From Eleusine coracana subsp. coracana (taxonomy: Eukaryota; Streptophyta; Magnoliopsida; Poales; Poaceae), in the NCBI GenBank assembly GCA_032690845.1, contig CM064432.1:58898071-58962070 (forward strand): DNA of 64,000 nucleotides, read 5' to 3'. Positions 35,155 to 46,400 of the stretch are shown here, one piece after another. The notes beneath the pieces are model-generated. The model was not told the DNA's origin. It saw only the letters and a list, made by a program, of their open reading frames with translations, and did no database searches. Each line of letters opens with the position of its first letter. Position 1 is the first letter of the stretch. The position numbers and the translations under genes are program-made.

Positions 35155-35682
35155 ATGGAATCCTCCACCTCCCATATCACCGGGGACGACGGTGAGGGCT
35201 GCAACAGCAGCGAGTCCGGCTGGACAATGTACCTCGCCTCCCCCATTGACGGCGACGATGGCAGCGGCAGCGGCAAAGGAAGCGGCAGCGAAGGAAGCAG
35301 CGTGGATGACGGCTATGGCTACATCAATGGCAGGCGTAGAAGCGGCAAGGCCTACGACGACTATGCCGACGATGATTCTCTGGCCTCTGACGCTTCCACT
35401 GGGCCAGCTAAAGTGAAGGCGCCTTCGTCCCTGCCCGAACGCGGCAAAGGTGAAGACGAAGGCCATGGGAGAAACCGTGACGGTGGAGGCGGCTACGGCG
35501 GTGCCGACGAGGACGACGACGGGGGGGACGAAGAAGACGGCGGCCGTACCAGGTTCTCGAACGGGTCCCGCAAGAAGTCCGGCAAGGTTGACAAAGGCGG
35601 CGGAGGAGGAGAAGGCAAGTCATCAAGGCGAGGGCATAGCAAGAAAGGCACTTCTTCGAGAAGAAGCTTCTTCTTCTGGTAA
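35155..35682 (+). CDS. SOB FIVE-LIKE (SOFL) protein
   Basis: An intronless ORF of 175 aa. The start at 35155 is the first ATG in frame; the frame stays open upstream but without an ATG. Two conserved SOFL motifs are visible: motif A ESGWTMYL (20-27) and motif B DDDSLASDASTGP (72-84). The rest is low complexity, with Gly/Asp/Ser-rich stretches and a basic, Ser-rich tail (KKSGKVDKGG, then RRGHSKKGTSSRRSFFFW). SOFL proteins are plant-specific and modulate cytokinin levels and responses in Arabidopsis; their biochemical activity is not established. A TATA-like motif sits about 205 bp upstream. Confidence 0.85.
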   Translation: MESSTSHITGDDGEGCNSSESGWTMYLASPIDGDDGSGSGKGSGSEGSSVDDGYGYINGRRRSGKAYDDYADDDSLASDASTGPAKVKAPSSLPERGKGEDEGHGRNRDGGGGYGGADEDDDGGDEEDGGRTRFSNGSRKKSGKVDKGGGGGEGKSSRRGHSKKGTSSRRSFFFW

Positions 35683-38206
35683 ATTGACCAAACCATCAGG
35701 TGTATTAGAATCACTGTACTAGGATGTCTCTCATGCATCTTTTCGCCATTGCTTGTTATTATTAAGCTCAAATCTTGTTAGGAGCATGCATGGAGATCAA
35801 AGGAAGGCTTATTTTTGGTCCTTATTTTTGCCTTCCGTTCTCCAGCCTGCTGACCACCCAGTAGCAGTAGGCTAGCCATTACTACCATGTAAATCTACTG
35901 TAAACCTCTGCTTATTGTTCTCCGGCCCTCTGCTTTCAATGTTGCTTGCAGAACTTGCATATTCTCCTGTGTTTGTAGATATTAATGATCACTGCTTTAA
36001 CTCACAAGTCAGAACCTAAGTACTGACCAGATGGATTATTTGAGGATTTCTCAAGGTATAAGCATGCAGATTACAGTAAAAAGAAAATAAAAGTTAGACT
36101 ACTTGATTATTTGTTTACGTGCCCCGTATCTAGAATGCCAGAATACGTCCTGATAGGAATGGGTGCATATATTATGTTACTGCATTTGTTTTTCTACGAA
36201 TATGGCGTCAAAATATTACAAACACTATTCAGAAGAGAGGGCACATGCACACATGTTGTTTTTCCTACAAGCTCGCCATAACATCTCAGCAAAGAATATT
36301 CACCAATCATCACAACCTAAGTTCAACCAAACACACAGTTCGAATTAAAGAACAGGAACATGCATGTATCACAGGCAAAGCGTTGCTCCTATCCTCCTGC
36401 TGCTGCTACCTTTCCTTCTGCTTTGCCAACTCACATTCTTGAGCATTGAGCTAAGCAGATGCTGAGAGCAGGTGACTTAGCCTGAAATAATCTGTTGGGT
36501 GTGGATGCCCATCATGTGGTAAGTATATAACAAATACTAACAGAAGAATTATGTGGCCTGAACTCCAGGGAGGAATATTTGTCTAACCATACCACTCATG
36601 CAGCATTAAGGCGGCAATTGCTGCACATGCTCTGGACAGGGTGGAAACAATGATTTGTCCATCACAGACCAAAGCTAATCAATAGCCATAACCAAACCAA
36701 CAATGATGTAAGCTGGTTTATATGTACTAAAACAGGGCTGCTCTTTTCATATCCACACCAAACAAACAAAATAAATAAATAATCAGTCCCACGTTCTAGA
36801 AGAATATATGAAAAAAAGGGAGAGCAGGAGTACAGCTAATGCGTCGCTTTTTTGCACCAATCACCTTGTGTAATGTGGCAACAATGAGCTGCTATACTTT
36901 ATACACGAATTAAACAGCGTACGGTTGCGCCTCTTCTAATATGTGGTGGCAACAGCATGCCGCAATTAAGCAGCCTTCGTGCCAATGATTTGCTGTTACG
37001 ATTGATAACAATAGAAACGTATTCTGCAGGTCTGCGTAACACAATGAGGCATAACAGAAGTTGTAGCTATCACCTGCCATTTATGTAGGATTCTTGTCAA
37101 CCCGTAACAGCAAGCATCGAAAAGCAACTTCGGCATCGTTCTGATAATCTGCAGGGATACAACTCTGATGAGGTCTTAACTCTGAACTTGCCGATGGCGC
37201 CCTAGGAAGAGGCAGAGGCACAAGATATATCTGCTATCCTTTCAGTTTCAGCAAGACCCTGCCCTCTTCAAAAACAGGGTAAAATGATATTGATATTTGG
37301 TTAGTAACTTTTTGCTGCTGCACATATCAACTGAAGCATAAGAGACTAGGTAGAAAAAACAAAACAAAATTGTTCAAATTTCATACAAAAACCGGAAGTA
37401 GAGATATCTTATACTAAATCCATATCTAGTACTCCCCACGCACTTCTGTTGTACAATTACTCCCCACGTTCTCTTTAATATGATGGCAACTAATTCAGAA
37501 TTAAACTGACCGGTGCTATATATATTGTTTGAATTATTATTATTATTTTTGCTGTGGCTGCGGCTGTTTGATATTGTTATGGCTGTTTTGGTCACCTGCA
37601 GTTGCAGCCCAACGCTATGTTGCGATCAAAGCATAAAAAACAGAGGGAATATATGTCCAGAGGAAAAAATCGACACTTTTCAACTGGAAAGAAAATAACA
37701 ATATTTATATTCTTGATTCAATGTCACTTCCATTCCTGACTTCAAGCTTGCCGGTTTCTCGCAACATAGCTTGGTCTGATCTTGAAGGTGCAGGCTGAAG
37801 GATGAGAACTTGGGGGGGGGGGGGGGGGGGGGGGGGTAGCTGAAGATTCTCCGGATCGATGATGGAGCGACGACGATGATGACTGATATGCGATGTCGTG
37901 GGGAGGAAGAAAAACAATATTGTGATAGCAGATCTCCTTTGCCAAGAAAACATGATTCAAGACATTGTGTTGGGTAAAATATGTGACAATTTAATAATAG
38001 ATGTAGCACAACACATCTATGTGGTGTAGTGGTGTAGCTAATAAAAACGAAATGTTAAGTATTGGTTCAAGGTGGACACAAAATTATTAGATTATTTCTT
38101 TAGCGAGTAGTCCCACTAGAGTATTCGAGTTAAAAACATTTGTAGATTTAGACTACTTTCCTACGTATTCGAGAAAAAAAAACTGAGCACTGATCACATT
38201 CATCCA
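35683..38206. other. Intergenic between SOFL and the 143-aa gene
   Basis: The first few hundred bases are SOFL 3' flank. The rest is AT-rich with chance ORFs, and a G tract at 37812-37836. No gene is supported. Confidence 0.5.
37812..37836 (+). repeat. Poly-G tract, 25 uninterrupted G
   Basis: Uninterrupted G homopolymer about 370 bp upstream of the start codon of the 143-aa gene. Confidence 0.95.
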
Positions 38207-40704
38207 ATGGCATTCTCCCCGTGGCCTCCAACCGCCGGCGCCCCGCCTCCGCAAGGAGCACTGGCCGCCGCCTCCGCCGGGACGCGGGAGCGTCAATCCG
38301 TCGAGGTACTACCTCTCCTGCCCTCACTCCCTTTCGCCGCTCTCAAGTCCCTGTCTCATCTCGCGTTCAGCTCACCGAGCCCTAGGGTTCCCGATCTCTC
38401 CCCGCGCAGGAGGAAGGTTCCGTCGCAGGGGCGCAGGAGACCACCACCCGGATTCCGCCGGAGCAATACCACTCGTAATGCCCTCTCGTCTGCCCCTCCT
38501 CCCTTCCGCTCCGTGTTTGTGCAATCGCCAGTAGTGTTGCACCTACCCATTATCCCGCTTTGGGTTCAGGAATTCAGCTCATTGTCACACGTTGTATTGC
38601 TAAAACGGTTTCCTGAGAAATTCCGTTGATAATCAATCTTCATGATTCCATGGACGTAGTTTCGTGCCCCCCCCCCCCCCCCCCCTACATGACTACATGC
38701 GCATCGTTGTGTGCATGTGTACGCTGTATTGTGGGTGCTTAAATGATAGTACTAGCGTAAACTGACCAGGAATAAATTTTTTTTACAAATTTGCCACTAA
38801 GAAAATATTTACACTTGATCATGTATATGGAGCCACCTGAGTGAATGACATATGGGCCGAGTGACTCGCATGAATGTTCTGCAATGATTTCGGCCTTGCT
38901 GTTTCTTATAGTTTTCGTTGTAGAACAGAGTGTGGGAAGCTAGATTGCAGTCCAATGTGCAAAATATTGTTGTGAAATATATGACCCTATGACAAAATTC
39001 CTGCTGGCACAACAATTATTTCTTCTAGTGTGGATAAACTGGCCATAAGAAGCTTTGGAACATGAATATTAGTAACTTGGAACTGGGACGACTGAAGGCA
39101 ACAGATGTTCGTTCATTCTAGAATAATGCGAGTTTGCGTACATACATTACATGAACTCACATGCCAAATCTTCATGGTAGAATGTAAGAAGTGCATGCAT
39201 TGGATATATCATAATACTGCATCAGATGAAGGACTCTCTAAGCTTTTTCTTACTGCTATGACACTCTTTGTATCAAAAGTCATGTTAATCCACGCCCATG
39301 GAAGGCAACTCTATTCATTTATTTCAAATTAAGTCTTTTTTTTTCTTTGTATTATTGTCATTTCTCTCCACAATTATAGATCCATACATACACAATGATT
39401 GTATGAAAGTAAATCTTTAAACAATTTAGTTGGATACATTATACATCCTGTTCCTTTTTATCATACAACTTAACTTGTTAACTTATGCATTCCATGTGTC
39501 AAGTTGTGCTGTTCCTTGGCGACTATGAAAAATCATGAAATCATACGCTGAAACATTCTTTATTACTCTGCATAGACATTTAGAATCCGAGGAGCATGCC
39601 GAGAAAATCAAGAAGTATCAGGCTACGCTTGCAGCACGATTGAAGGCCAAACATTTTTCTAGCAAAACTCTCGAAAAAGGTAACTTGTAACAACTGAATG
39701 ACTTTGTAAATTACGGTCTTTGTGTATGGTTACGTTAACTGACATTCTGTATTGATACGTCATTGGTAATCTTTCAGAATTTTTTTACTCTCAAGTAAAC
39801 AGCAATTAATAAATTAAAAATGAAAGTCGACTAAACAATTTGTATTTATTGTCTCTATTACTAAGTCTGAGTGAAATGTTTTCTGCAATATATGAATCCT
39901 ATGTTTCTGAAACTAACTTGTATTGTATAGAAAAGCCAAGGGAGCTTGGGGACTTTAATTTACAATTAATGAAATATGTGCTGGGTTTTTAAATATATTT
40001 TTTTACATCAACCTCAAGGCACATTTGACTGTGTTAATACTGATGCGTGTATCAACACGTAGATTGTGAAAACCATTCTCCTAATCCAAATGTGTATATA
40101 GGTTCTGGTTTAAAGATATGACTTGACACTCTAATATATGCATACTGAAATCCATTATGTGCTTAGTAGCCAAGCCTAATATTCCTAAAACTCCAGAATG
40201 CTGATCATATGAGTTTGGATTGCATGTTGTAACTGATGAATCACTGAAAGCCTTTATGTTAGTATAAAATTGCAGCATCATGAGAAATTAATTCCCATAT
40301 CTTTCATATTTTGTGCAAACAAGAAACAAGCATGGCAGTCAAGTTTACCTGTTTTTTCTCTGATTAGTCAGTCAGCTGTCGATGATAGGTCTGTACTCAC
40401 AGTAGGTGTATGCATCTTTCTTTTGTCCCCTCTTATTTTTGTTGTCAACATGATGTGAACAGGCAACATGTTTGAAGAAATTGTTATACAGTCTGAGACC
40501 ATTCAGTTGAGCAGGTGTGTGATTCTCTCACATAGCTTTTCCAAATACCAACCAGAAGTTTCATTGCAGAAACCATTTGCCTTTGTTTACAGGTGGCCAT
40601 TTACAAGGTTATTTGCAGATCCAGCAAAAGTTTACCGAGAAGAGAGCTGTACTGAGAAGGACATCTCTCTATCTCATGCCGGTGAAGCCATGTCCAAAAA
40701 TTAA
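38207..40704 (+). CDS. Uncharacterised plant protein, 5 exons, 143 aa
   Basis: Exons 38207-38305, 38410-38474, 39576-39679, 40463-40514 and 40593-40704 join in phase to 143 aa, with GT donors and AG acceptors throughout. The N-terminus (MAFSPWPPTAGAPPPQGALA) is Pro/Ala-rich. The central part, HLESEEHAEKIKKYQATLAA followed by RLKAKHFSSKTLEKG, is charged and predicted helical. The C-terminal half contains MFEEIVIQSETIQLSRWPFT and ends EKDISLSHAGEAMSKN. There is no signal peptide or membrane segment. I do not recognise the family. The consistent phase over five small exons is the main evidence for a real gene. Where the start lies is fairly secure because the first exon opens with the only suitable ATG and is GC-rich like other first exons here. 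Confidence 0.78.
38667..38685 (-). repeat. Poly-C tract (19 C), intron 2 of the 143-aa gene
   Basis: The transcribed strand carries C here; the opposite strand has 19 G. It lies about 190 bp after the exon 2 donor. Confidence 0.95.
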
Positions 40705-42611
40705 GCACCTCATAGCAGCAGACATCTCTTAACAACTGCATTTGGCAACTATCTCTGATGGGCAAGGGCTGGGTGGTTTAGGTCACTAACTTTGACTTGT
40801 CAGTTGTTATCCTTAAATCAAGTGACTTGGAGCTTGTAAGGGACCTGAGTTATCTTAATAATGGTTTAAACTAAAGCCAAATCTCGGTTTGTAGATGCTT
40901 TAGCATGTATAATGACACCTGTTACCAATACTGCCGGGAATGGTATTGACACTATTTGTCCACATGGGTGTTTCAACTTTCTACCTGTAGTCATATCCAT
41001 AATCTTTGCATATTTTCTGATTCTTTTTTTCCTAAATGCTGTCATTTGTAGGGCACTAGTGCTTTGTCGCCTAATATTCTGTTTGTTGTACCAACATCCT
41101 GTTTCCTCGGGATCCATTTATTTCAATGTATCTTCAATATCAATGGGAACTGAGAAGCTACGGCTTGGAATCTCGAATTGCCCCTGGAATCATGATGAGC
41201 GATGGATGAATACACCTGACTGCAGCCATTCTAATCTTCATGCAACTGTACCCTGCGCTGGTAAGTTGGCTCCTGGGAGGGACAGTTTGTTGAAGTGCTT
41301 TGCCTCCTGTACTTTCCAGTTGTTTCTTCGTTCTATAAGGAAAGCTCATTGGCACCACTGCGAGACATTGCATGGTGCATTGGTGCTCGTTCCACCGCAC
41401 CTGGTGGTGTAAGCCAGTGCCCCTGCGCCTTTTCATTACTGTTGCTTGGGCCCTGTGATGTGAGCATCTCATGCTGGTGTCTGCCTTTCTCCCCTGTGTT
41501 CACACGTACCCTTGGACAGTCCTGAGCTGATGCCGCACTTGCACGCCCAATGCTCCCTCTCCCTCAGGTCCTAGATCTGTTTTTGTTCTTCTGCATTTTT
41601 CTTAGTGCTAGTGCACTGTTTGCCCTTCCAATTCTGAGCCACACAATTTTGCTGTCGCAGTGTATTTCTCGTGTGGCCAAGTGCAATCTTGCGTGTCCGT
41701 TCTCTGCCAGAGTTCCTAGCCATCTTTTACATTTGACAGTAAAATCTCAGGAGCTCCTATGCACATTTGTAACTAAAATTCCCATGCGAATTCATATGTT
41801 CCCAAGTGAACATTATTTATTTATTGCATTCGAGGCTTAAATATTCATAATGCTGATTTGTATATTTTAGAAGAACGAAAGACGATTTTGTATTGCAGCA
41901 CATGCTATTGATTGTTGCTTAAGGTTCCCTGGAATCCTCTTCGATAGGCATCTCCAATGAATATCAGAATATAGGATATGTGATTCCCATCAAGATTTTG
42001 ATGTTACTGTTTGCATATACCTGATAGATATGCCCGAAACTTGTCCGATACTGATACGTACTCCTGCTGCTGTTGTGAATTAGAAAAAGCAGAAGCCAGT
42101 AGAAGTTGACAGCAAAAAAGCTTACAGTTCAGTATAGGGAAAAATTTAGCACAAGTTGGACCCATGTATGCATGGCATCAGTTGTACAAAATTATGGCTA
42201 CTCTTTTTAGGCACCTCTCCCATTTTAAGGCACACAAAAATTTCACTGGAAACTAACAGGTCTCAGTCTCAGTCCTGTAAAAACAGGGAGATCACGCTTG
42301 CCGAACTAGCGGCCCAGTTGGTCGGTTTACGACCCCATTTTAGCTAGCTTTTGCTCATCTTTCGGTCTTTCCGCTTACTGCTCCATTGACTGAAGATTTG
42401 CAACTTGCAAATAGCTGGACGTGCATGATGATCTGATCAACGTTTACTTAGGCTAAGTATCTGAACAACTGTTAGACAAAAATATTGAATCTCTCAGAAG
42501 GTGCATGTATGCGTACATCTCCACCCATTATCCTTGCTTAATTATACATGTTCTTATTGATATAATTAATTATCCTCTCAAGTAAAAAAATTGGGTCGGA
42601 TAATAATGTGT
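40705..42611. other. Intergenic between the 143-aa gene and bZIP
   Basis: Holds the 3' flanks of the two convergent genes. A 166-codon plus-strand ORF (40912-41412) has no domain and its composition looks like untranslated sequence. No other gene is seen. Confidence 0.5.
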
Positions 42612-43268
42612 TCACTCATCAGAAGTACTAGTAGTACTGGTGTTGTTGCACCGCTCCGACGCTGAGCAACTGTGGCTGCTCGAGGACGCACCACCGGCGG
42701 CGGCGCCCTTCTCCAGCAGCTGCTCGAGCTTCTTGGCCAGCTCGGCCTTCTCGTCCCTGAGCCGCGCGCCCTCGCGTCGTGCTTCGGCGCAGCTCCTCAG
42801 CGCGCGGTTGAGCTCGTCGAGGAGGCGGCGGTTGGCGCCGCGGAGGTGCGAGACCTGCGCCCACAGCTCGCTGAGCTGCCGCTGCTTGCGCATACGCGAC
42901 CGCCGCGCCGACTCCCGGTTCGACACCATCCGCCGGCGCCGCCGCTCCTCCTCGGCGGCGGCCGCCGCCGGAGCGTTCAGAGGATAGCCGCCGCCGCCGT
43001 CGGATCCCGAGCCGGAGCTGATGGGCGAGCCATTGCCTCCGGCGACGTGAGCCGCTTCCCGGACGACCGTGTCAAGCTCGAAGCCATCCACGTCGACGCC
43101 GATCAGAGCGGCGTCTTCGTCGAAAGACGACGCTGGCTCGAAGCACGGGGGGAAGTAGGCCTGAGGCGGCAAGGCCATGTTCATGTGGTGGTGCGCGGCG
43201 AAGGAGGAAGGGTTGGGAGGGGAGAGGAAGCGGAGGCTGGCCACCTCGCCATGGAAATGGTGGTACAT
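42612..43268 (-). CDS. Group S bZIP transcription factor (bZIP42/43-like)
   Basis: An intronless ORF of 218 aa, as is usual for group S bZIPs. The basic region (about 109-130) contains the invariant N-x7-R signature in NRESARRSR (Asn117, Arg125) followed by MRKQRQL. Heptad leucines run 135, 142, 149, then (after Ala156) 170, 177 and 184, giving a long zipper. ELWAQVSHLRGANRRLLDEL resembles the bZIP42/43 branch. The N-terminus is His/Pro-rich and acidic, and the C-terminus is Ser-rich. Such factors bind ACGT or ocs-type elements as dimers in the nucleus and act in stress or energy responses; the precise role is not inferable. No sucrose-control type upstream peptide is seen in the leader, which argues against the bZIP11 branch. 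A TATA box lies about 170 bp upstream. Confidence 0.93.
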   Translation of the reverse strand: MYHHFHGEVASLRFLSPPNPSSFAAHHHMNMALPPQAYFPPCFEPASSFDEDAALIGVDVDGFELDTVVREAAHVAGGNGSPISSGSGSDGGGGYPLNAPAAAAAEEERRRRRMVSNRESARRSRMRKQRQLSELWAQVSHLRGANRRLLDELNRALRSCAEARREGARLRDEKAELAKKLEQLLEKGAAAGGASSSSHSCSASERCNNTSTTSTSDE

Positions 43269-43436
43269 GTTGCAGTCTTCGTCTCTGTCTTGTCTGCTAC
43301 TATTATTTGCTCGCGCTAGGAGAGGTAGTGGTGGCGAGTGGCTGCTGTGGCTTTGTTTGGTGACTGAGCTTTGCTCTGCTAGCTAAGCTAATAACTCGTG
43401 GTGTTCTTGCGAAGAAGGGCCGGGTTGGTGACGGCC

Positions 43437-43446
43437 CTTTTATAGG
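43437..43446 (-). promoter_or_regulatory. TATA box of the bZIP gene
   Basis: The minus strand reads CCTATAAAAG about 170 bp before the bZIP start codon, in a short GC-rich context. Confidence 0.65.
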
Positions 43447-46400
43447 CGGCCACAACAGCTTTGCTTTGCATAAGCATAAGAGAGAGAAATTATCTCCCTG
43501 CCCTCTATCCCGTCCGAGAGAGAAGACTTCGGTTTGGTCCACCATATTGAGCTGCTGATTGTCTAAACATTTTATTTCTTTTATTGTTTTCCTTTTCGGT
43601 TTTGAGAGAATCTTTAGCCTAGCCTGCCTAGAAGTATGGTAGCTTGCAAATATGGGCATGTCTAGTGAGCTTTAAAAAAGGGCGGCACTGGCATATCCAA
43701 GCACTCCATGTGTTTTCGTAGATCCTTCTCCTACATATCACTGCATATCTTTGGCTTCCCAAGAGAATATATCGTTGGATCGATTTTTTTTTTTTGGTTT
43801 AGTTGCATCTTGCATGACTTGACTTGAGCTAGGATGGAGAAATCGATCGGGATCATCGTAGGTGAGTAATTCTGGATTTTTTTCGTGCCAAACTTCCTAG
43901 CTTTTACGTGTTTCTCTTATCGACGATACCTTGCTTTCGGTTATCACTTTTAGTTATTGTATATGGCACAACATGCATGGACTAATTTAAGCAAAATGTC
44001 TTTTCGGCAAGAGCGGTGTGAAACTCACAAGGGACACTGGGAAGGCCACTTGTTGGCTGTCTGGTTTGTTGATAGGCACTGTGACACTAAAATAGCATCA
44101 TTAGTGGTGCAACTTGGGAAGAAACGGCGTCGGATTGTTCTTCTCCAAGCACAACATTCACTCAGCCTAACCCGTATTCCGGCTCTAACACTCAAGTTCC
44201 TTTACAACATTGCCATGCATCCTAGTATCCTACTAAGTATTAGATGATGGAAATAATGGGAAACTGCAAGAGTAAACGCCGATCAGTACACAAGTCAATA
44301 ATGTTCAACATGTTTATGCCGCTTTGTTGCGATCCACCGGATAACAATTTTCTGATGAAGACGACGCTTCCCTAATTAAACAGATAATAGTTCTCTTCCA
44401 CGTTTGATTGGATGCTGAATAATTTAGATTCCATTCCACCCTTGTAATAGAAACTCATTATTCATTTGTCGGTACACAGTTACACAGATAAAGACACATC
44501 GACACAGTGACGTCAAAGCTAATCATCAGACGTGGCGTTCTGTCCATGTAAAATCCCTGTTGCCAGAGTCGTATGGCAAGAAACGACGATTGTGGCGTTG
44601 TCCACAAACTAAAGTTGCGAGTAACGTTTCCATTATTTGTGGCTGAGGCTGGCAATTGGATTTGGATGGGTAGGGTGACGCCATATCCAAGTGGTCGCTT
44701 TGTGCAAAGGGGCCATGAAGCTTTTCGATGATTGAGGTGGTTGTCCATTGCAGAGACCCCACTCTCCTATAAACATTTCTGTTAGGCTCACGAGAAGTGG
44801 ATAATTAGGAATCAGATTAGAATTAATGATGACTTGCAAATGTTCTTTTAATTTATTAACTAAGTGTATGAACCACAATACATTTGCATTCAATAATATA
44901 TGTAAGTTTAAAAGGCAAAATGTTTCTGACACATACGATTCATGATATTGAAACACGGCTATTAAAAGGGCGGTTGGCTTTGAAAGTCAACACGAAGAAT
45001 CTGTTTGAACATTTCCTTTTTCTTGAAGAAAATGCACATGATATTACAGCATCGATGAATTTTTTAGAAGTGATACTACAATTTTAGTGAAAGTTAAAGT
45101 GCTACAAAATATATGCTAAATTCTTCTTGTCAGATTCTTCGGTACTACTTACAACTTTATTCTATATGTGAATTACTGATCTGATCTATCATGCTGTGAT
45201 CTGTCATAAATTGTCGCAAGCCTTTTGTCAAGGTGTAACAAATTCTGAAAAGCGAGCTATATGCTGAACTTTAGTGCATATAATCTGTTAAATGTGTGTA
45301 CGATTTTATTTTATTTTATTTACGTTATTGTTGAACATCATGAACTCCTGATAGTTCATATCTTAAAAGAAACACCTTTCTCGTTTAATGTTGTTATATG
45401 ATGCTTTTTCTGGATTGATCCGAGTGTACTCGCTCTAGCCAATCAGCAAAGTGACCGTCATTACATGATAAGCCTCACAATTTAATTACTCAATATATGC
45501 ATTTAACACAAATTTTAACAACCAAGTAATAAGAAAGGAAAAGAAAAGCTTCCAATAAACTAATCTAAACGTAAGCACCACAAGTGATGATTGACATTTT
45601 TTAGCTTCACCTTGGCAGTTATCTCTTCATATTCTCTCTTCACGCAGCCAATATTCCCTAGGCGTGTTAACTCCATCTTTGCATCATAGGTTGATCATGC
45701 AACAACGTGCCTAACATGGGATCGATCAGATGGGATGCCACTAAGCAATGATAGAATATGGAACATATGCTCAAAAATAGACTAATATAAGGTAAACAAA
45801 GTCACACATCTCGTGGTGGTCCTACTGTTTTTGTACATGAGAAACTCAGGCAGAAAGATGTCAAGTTTGTTCCCATGTGATTCGACCTTGTTATTGCTTT
45901 GTTAAAAAATGTTTACGTTTTTTTTGTTTAGAAATTATAAGAGTAGCATTATATAAAGAATGCTGTTTCGATGTGTCATCTACATTAAACATGCTATATT
46001 ATTAGTGGTCTATATATTACATTTAGAAAAAGAGAGATTATTATGATATATGATTTTCTGTGAAAAATAGAATATGTAATTTAGGACGTGCTATGAAGAG
46101 GAAAACAACTGAAAAGGTTGAACTGTATTCCCATATAGATCAGAGAAGAAACATATGTTAGTTATACCAAGATCACATAATATAAATCATAAATAATTAA
46201 AAGAGATTCTAAATTGCTTCTGCCTTCTAAGCAAGTTCGATCCCTTGCTTTACTTTTTTTGCAAGAGTTAATTTCACAAAACCACAAGTAATTAATCCAT
46301 TTATTTCACAATACCACATAATTTGGATCCAGTTTCAGAGAAGCATCTGTATAGTTCTTAGAAACATAGAAGTATATTGAGTGTATATTTTTCGTCAAAA

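Noticed and set aside
40912..41412. 166-codon plus-strand ORF downstream of the 143-aa gene
   Set aside because: Cys/Leu/Phe-rich chance composition, no conserved motif; better explained as 3' flank.
42672..43319. 215-codon ORF antisense to the bZIP gene
   Set aside because: Mirror of a GC-rich bZIP reading frame; no domain.
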